DNA of 64,000 nt from Tethya wilhelma (lineage: Eukaryota; Porifera; Demospongiae; Tethyida; Tethyidae), in NCBI GenBank assembly GCA_964030475.1, contig CAXIPT010000001.1:16603712-16667711 (forward strand). The letters are read 5' to 3'. How positions within the stretch are numbered: position 1 is the stretch's first letter; the number at the start of each line of letters is the position of its first letter. Below the pieces are notes generated by a model that worked only from the letters and a program-made list of their open reading frames with translations, had not been told where the DNA came from and did not search any database. A program made the position numbers and the translations under genes. Positions 59,718 through 64,000 of this stretch are shown one piece after another.

Positions 59718-62537
59718 TTAGAGTAATGATTTCCTAGACTCGTCAGTTGGTCCCTCGTCCTCACTATCAGATGCCTCATTGATATCGTAGCCAAGGTTAC
59801 TCCGGGTGATCACACTGTATCCAGACTCAGTCGGTACCTCACTCTTATCGTGTGTGACTACACTGTACTGAGATTCAATTGGCGGCTGATGTCTGCCTTT
59901 TGTAGTCTCAGCTCTGGCAGCAGTAACATCGGGACCATCACGAGAATGGCTCACTAGACTGTACTGTGATTCAACAGGAACAGAAGGGTGTTCCTCTTCT
60001 CTCTTCTCAGCCTCAACATCACTGTCACTGTGTGCAGTGCTCACATCAGAATCACGACGAGTGATGACACTGTACTGGGAGGGAAGTGGCATCCTGGTGC
60101 CGTTTCTAGGATCTTGACCCTGATGATGACTAGATCGACCTTGCACCGCAGTTACGTTTTCGTAAGTTGGCTCGAAAGATCTTGAGTCATCTCCTGATCC
60201 AGGATGTGTTTCGTATATAGGATTCTCAAGCTTGCGATACTCTTCAAGTTCACTATGTGTGAGATATGATGGGTTGTCCAGTGGACCACCATACTCTGGC
60301 TTTGCTGTATACAGGAGATTGAATCACTTCATCATTAAAAACATGTAAACTCAACACACTACAACTTGGGACATATTCCATGTACCGTATAGCGGGAAAT
60401 TTTCGTATGGTGGAATTTTTCCTATATTTCGTATGGGGTTCAAATATACGAAAATTAAAACTGCGAAAATTTAACTTCTGGATTTATACGAGCGCGCGCC
60501 GTGTATACAAAATTTAAAACTATGAAAATTTCTTCTGGCGCGTTTATACGAAATTTTGCACAAACGAAAATTTCCCGCTATATGGTATATTAATTTTAAC
60601 TTTAACCCTCTAGTCCTTTTTGTGCACAAAGAATTACCAACTTACATTCTTGGGTGAGTCGTGTCTCTTCCTCTGACTGTGAATTTCTTCGCTTGCACCA
60701 AATACACATAACTACGAAAATAATTGCCAACAAGAGTAGCACAATAGCTAGTATGCCACCTGTGATGGTTCCAGCCAGCAACCCTCTGCGACCACCTGCT
60801 ACAATCATAACACAAGGGGGAATATCATATCATTCGTTGAACCGTGAACTTAATATCCATTCCCTTATAAGCTATGGCGATTATAATGACCACAATTTAC
60901 CTTGTGAGGTAATACTGTCGTTGCCAGCAACCATGAAATTGTTACTCGGTGTAATGGGTGCACTTTTGCTTGGAATTTCTGTGCAGTTTTGTCCCGAGTA
61001 GCTCTCTCCACAGAGGCATTTGTAGTAGTATGATTCTGTACCATTGTTTGTGTTAAGACATGTTCCTCCGTTTGAGCATGGGTTGAGAATGGTACAGGGA
61101 TCCTCAAAGTCTGCACAATTAATAGCAACATAGTGTATACAAACACCATGTTTGATGTAGATTCTATGCTATGAACATAACTGCTGTGTATAAACAAACA
61201 TTGAAACAGTCTTAGACAGTACATAAACATGAGGGCCAGCTGCTTATAGTACATCAAAAAAGCGAAAAATTCCGCAAATGAGGAGTGGGTTAATTCCTTC
61301 AAACTTTATAGGCAGGGGTAACACAAATAATTTATTATCAAAGCTTGATCACACAGCAACACAATCATACAACTTGAATGGAACAGCGTCTCCCACTTTG
61401 TGTATATGCACTTGTACCCCAAAATGCTATTGTGTACATAAACAAGTCACCTAAAGGAAGTTACACTATAAGGGTGTTGACACAGTCTGCGCCAGGATGC
61501 ATATGGCCTCATGAATCAGTGAAACTTACTACAGGATCCTGAGCTGCAGATAAAGGAGCAATTTGGTCCAAAGAAGCCATTTTTGCAACTGACTCGAGCA
61601 CTAGCATTCAAACTGGCAGAGTCATAGAGTCCTCTTAGGCGCACTTGCTCACTGTATGTGCTATTGACCTCCAGCCTCCAGTTCTCAACAATGATGTCTA
61701 CCAGTTTGGTTTGAAAGATGACCCAGGCGTCAACGATAACCAACAACTGGAAGGACCCCTGCATGTAATAGAGTACAGTGCTTTTTTAAAATTATATCTA
61801 TGATAGAAGAAACACAGGAACCAGAAAGCCACTATAGACAAAATATCAAATAGCACTTCCCAATAAGGTACAGCATGTCAGCACAACACATACGCAGGAG
61901 TGAATTGAATGCTAATCTGCACACAGTCGACCACTTACAGGCCATGTCTTTCCAGTAAACACGAGAGGATTTGGGACAGTGTAGTTACCTTCCTGGTATA
62001 TGTAGCTGGTCCCTGCAAATGACTTATCGTCACTTTTTATGGTTCCAGTGGTATAGTTACGACCTGGATTCGGGCAAGGTGAACTGTTTAAATTGATGTT
62101 TGATGAACCGTATGGCCGAACACAAAAGAGGAAACGATTATAGCAAGGGTTGAAATGTCTACAGTTTATGGAGAGGTATGGGGCATCACAACAGCTTCCA
62201 TCTGCAAGAATGTGGTTGGGATTTCTGTAGTGGTCGAGAAGGATTTCAAGTTGGTAGTCCCCACCAGCCATGTGCACAGCCTGAAGTGAAAGATGTTCCA
62301 AAGTATATATGCAGACAGAAACAATAATAAATTTCATAGCATGCTAGCTCAGTATGCATCCTAAGCTCAAATGTCAGAAAGTAAATTGATAGCTATGAAA
62401 AGTTGTAAGCTAGTGCACATAATATTATCTCAGTTTAATAGTACTAGCAGAACTTACACATCACACTGAAACACCTGTAAACTTACTGTTAGTGACATTG
62501 TCGTGAAAAGTAGAATAGAAACAAAAGAGAGAGACAT
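59718..62537 (-). CDS. Gene M: MNNL/EGF membrane protein with four ITIM-like motifs
   Basis: Six exons: 62537-62487, 62280-61939, 61758-61530, 61110-60901, 60798-60646 and 60304-59718. They sum to 1572 bases, or 523 residues. There is a signal peptide (MSLSFVSILLFTTMSLT) and an MNNL domain (LADGSCCDAPY, CYNRFLFCVRP). The DSL is truncated (CKNGFFGPNCSFIC). One EGF (DPCTILNPCSNGGTC), a stalk and a membrane segment (GILAIVLLLLAIIFVVMCIW) follow. The tail of about 195 residues has NPSYL, NPIYE and PTYENV. It then has SQYSVI, SQYSLV, SQYSVV and SGYSVI, each fitting the ITIM pattern SxYxx[VIL]. An acidic SDSEDEG lies at the end. The intron at 60305-60645 carries a MITE. It may signal through SH2 phosphatases (inference from the motif). 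Confidence 0.83.
60383..60587. mobile_element. MITE with 23-bp terminal inverted repeats, in an intron of gene M
   Basis: The left end reads ACCGTATAGCGGGAAATTTT. The right end, reverse complemented, reads ACCATATAGCGGGAAATTTT, and both continue CGT. Total length is about 205 bp with flanking TA on both sides, consistent with a TA target-site duplication. The interior repeats sub-terminal TATACGAAAAT-like blocks. No coding capacity is seen. Confidence 0.85.
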
Positions 62538-62763
62538 GGTTTCACTTAAAGTCTTCAGCAACCAACAGCCAACTGCACATTAAATGCTGGTCACCATGTG
62601 TTTACATGGCAGCCTCATGAAATTCACAATGGTGGGAGGAACAGGAAATAGTTTATTAGCCCCACCCATGATTTAATAGTGTGCTGCAATTATTGTAAAG
62701 TTATTCAACACTGACTCTGTAAAATCATAATGTTGTACTACAGAAAGAATTTAGTTCATGTTA

Positions 62764-64000
62764 TTAATCATAAACATCATCATAGTCTGCATCGTTTCCA
62801 GCGGCTGAAACTCCTGGGTCATTGCTTTGAGCAGTTGTGCTGGCAAGTTGCACATCCTCATAATCTGGGTTATCAAACAAACTCTCATTACGTACAACAC
62901 TGACTTCCTTGTCATCATTCACAGAGAAGTTGCTTGCTACTCTTTGTAATGTCTTATCTCCATACTCCCCATAAGGATCTACTTTGTTGCTTAAGCTTGC
63001 ACCACCACCACTTGCACTTGGCTCTGAGAGATTCTCCATGCTTCGACTGCAGTTTTGATCATGGACTCTGAGAAAGCTGGTTCGACTGGACTGTAGCATG
63101 GGCAATGTATTTGTTGTTGAGGGCTGAGGTTCAAAGTCTGTTCCTTCTGGAGTATCATATATAGCCTCTTGACCGTCGACATCAGTGGAAGCATAGAGTG
63201 GGTTGGAGTCATCCTGTACCACAGGCCCTACGTTGGTATGGTGATAGCCATTTGGTGAAGAATGGAGATTGTGTGTGTCTGCTACTGTGGTTAGGCTTAT
63301 CCCTGGAGGTGGTGCTATGTCATATGTTGGATTTTCCAGCGTTTCTGAAATAATTCATTCCAAATTAAAAGTTTGAACTGTATGTTAATTTACGAAATAA
63401 GCTTTCATGCACTTTACCTTTTTGTTTTGAGTCAGGGACTTTCCAGTGTAGAGTGTACCTGTACCTGTACAAGACAACAGCAATCACCACACCAGCTGCT
63501 ACCAGAAGAGCAACCACCAAGAGGACGGGAATCACTATCCCAGCCACTTGTCCACTCGATCTTTCCCCTACATATCAAAAAGATCAGGCATGATGGTGGG
63601 TTTGAATTGCACACTGATTGTTTGGTATAGTGATACTCTTTAGGATATCTTATATGCTTTATAACTATTTTCAGGTACTTTTCATGCTGGAGTACCATGT
63701 AAATATGATTCTTCTAAATATGGGTGAGTTAATCATAACTCTAGCTACTGGTGAACATGCATATGTGTACCTTGCCCAACTATATTAGGATCAGATGGTC
63801 CTTCTGTTGAATTCCCAGTGCTACTGTCTACATTAGTGCTGCCATTTGGAATGTCACTGATAAGGTTCTCACATTTTTCTCCCTATATGCATGCATTCGT
63901 GTATAAATGCATCAAGTTCAATCACACATACAAGGATTTGTGACTCTATAGCCATCCCAATATGGGAAAGAGTGTAGTAGGCAATTAACCTGATATTCTT
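62764..64000 (-). CDS. Gene N: membrane exon and tail of another family member (5' end beyond the right edge)
   Basis: Three exons are visible: about 63882-63772, 63567-63418 and 63344-62764. The first ends an EGF (GEKCENL) and gives a Ser/Thr-rich stalk. The second is the membrane segment (VLLVVALLVAAGVVIAVVL) followed by basic residues. The third is a tail of about 190 residues with NPTYDIAPPP, NPLYAS, AIYDTPEG, NPDYEDV and a terminal ADYDDVYD. The ectodomain type cannot be seen. By position and architecture it is another cluster member. Confidence 0.72.

Noticed and set aside
1..64000. Bacterial-type operons, tRNA or rRNA genes
   Set aside because: Spliced exons with GT/AG borders throughout and animal-specific domains; no cloverleaf or rRNA segment was recognised by eye.

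Overview
The window reads as animal genomic DNA, most likely from a demosponge of the Amphimedon type. Two things suggest this: a dense set of Notch-ligand-like genes (MNNL/DSL/EGF), which is an animal hallmark, and very compact genes with introns mostly of 50-400 bp in AT-rich DNA full of small inverted-repeat elements. The species is inferred, not proven. Every gene I can support lies on the minus strand, head to tail. There are about eleven DSL-type transmembrane genes (whole, partial or broken), one large intact immunoglobulin (Ig) receptor gene and two damaged copies of it. There are also three decayed copies of a protein tyrosine phosphatase (PTP) catalytic region.

Layout: 1-3841 is the 5' part of a Jagged-sized ligand with at least 15 EGF repeats, running off the left edge. 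4647-7831 holds an assembly problem: a 1.97-kb block (2679-4646) recurs at 5865-7831, and a 1.2-kb fragment of another DSL gene sits between them, bounded by single Ns. 7581-13678 is a 1153-residue Ig receptor gene whose ten exons close in frame. 13.8-18.2 kb has two PTP relics, microsatellites and small repeats. 19.0-24.9 kb is a damaged second Ig gene containing a 564-base gap. 24.8-29.4 kb is a mosaic of relics (PTP, DSL gene, Ig gene, ligand exon). From 29997 on come DSL-type genes: D (29997-32518), E (33329-34979), F (35302-38992), G (39545-42431), H (45335-47176), I (48045-50760), J (51202-53516, broken), K (53963-56145), L (57108-59154), M (59718-62537) and N (62764 to the right edge).

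The shared plan is signal-peptide exon, ectodomain exons, one membrane exon, then one or two exons for a tyrosine-rich tail. Ectodomains and tails look interchangeable. The Ig receptors and DSL gene D carry almost the same membrane segment and tail, while D, E and G have near-identical N-terminal domains but unrelated or differing tails. Tails carry NPxY motifs, ITIM-like SxYxxV/I/L motifs, YxxP repeats and up to about 20 Y-D/E motifs. DSL modules are tandemly repeated inside one exon in D, G and a relic. The clustered, duplicating, partly pseudogenised array with swappable ectodomains and signalling tails resembles known allorecognition or immune receptor complexes. It could equally be a sponge-specific expansion of Notch ligands. 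The function is inference; the modular structure is read from the sequence. Exon joins were chosen by GT/AG sites, reading phase and homology between copies, and summed exon lengths are multiples of three for the genes called intact.
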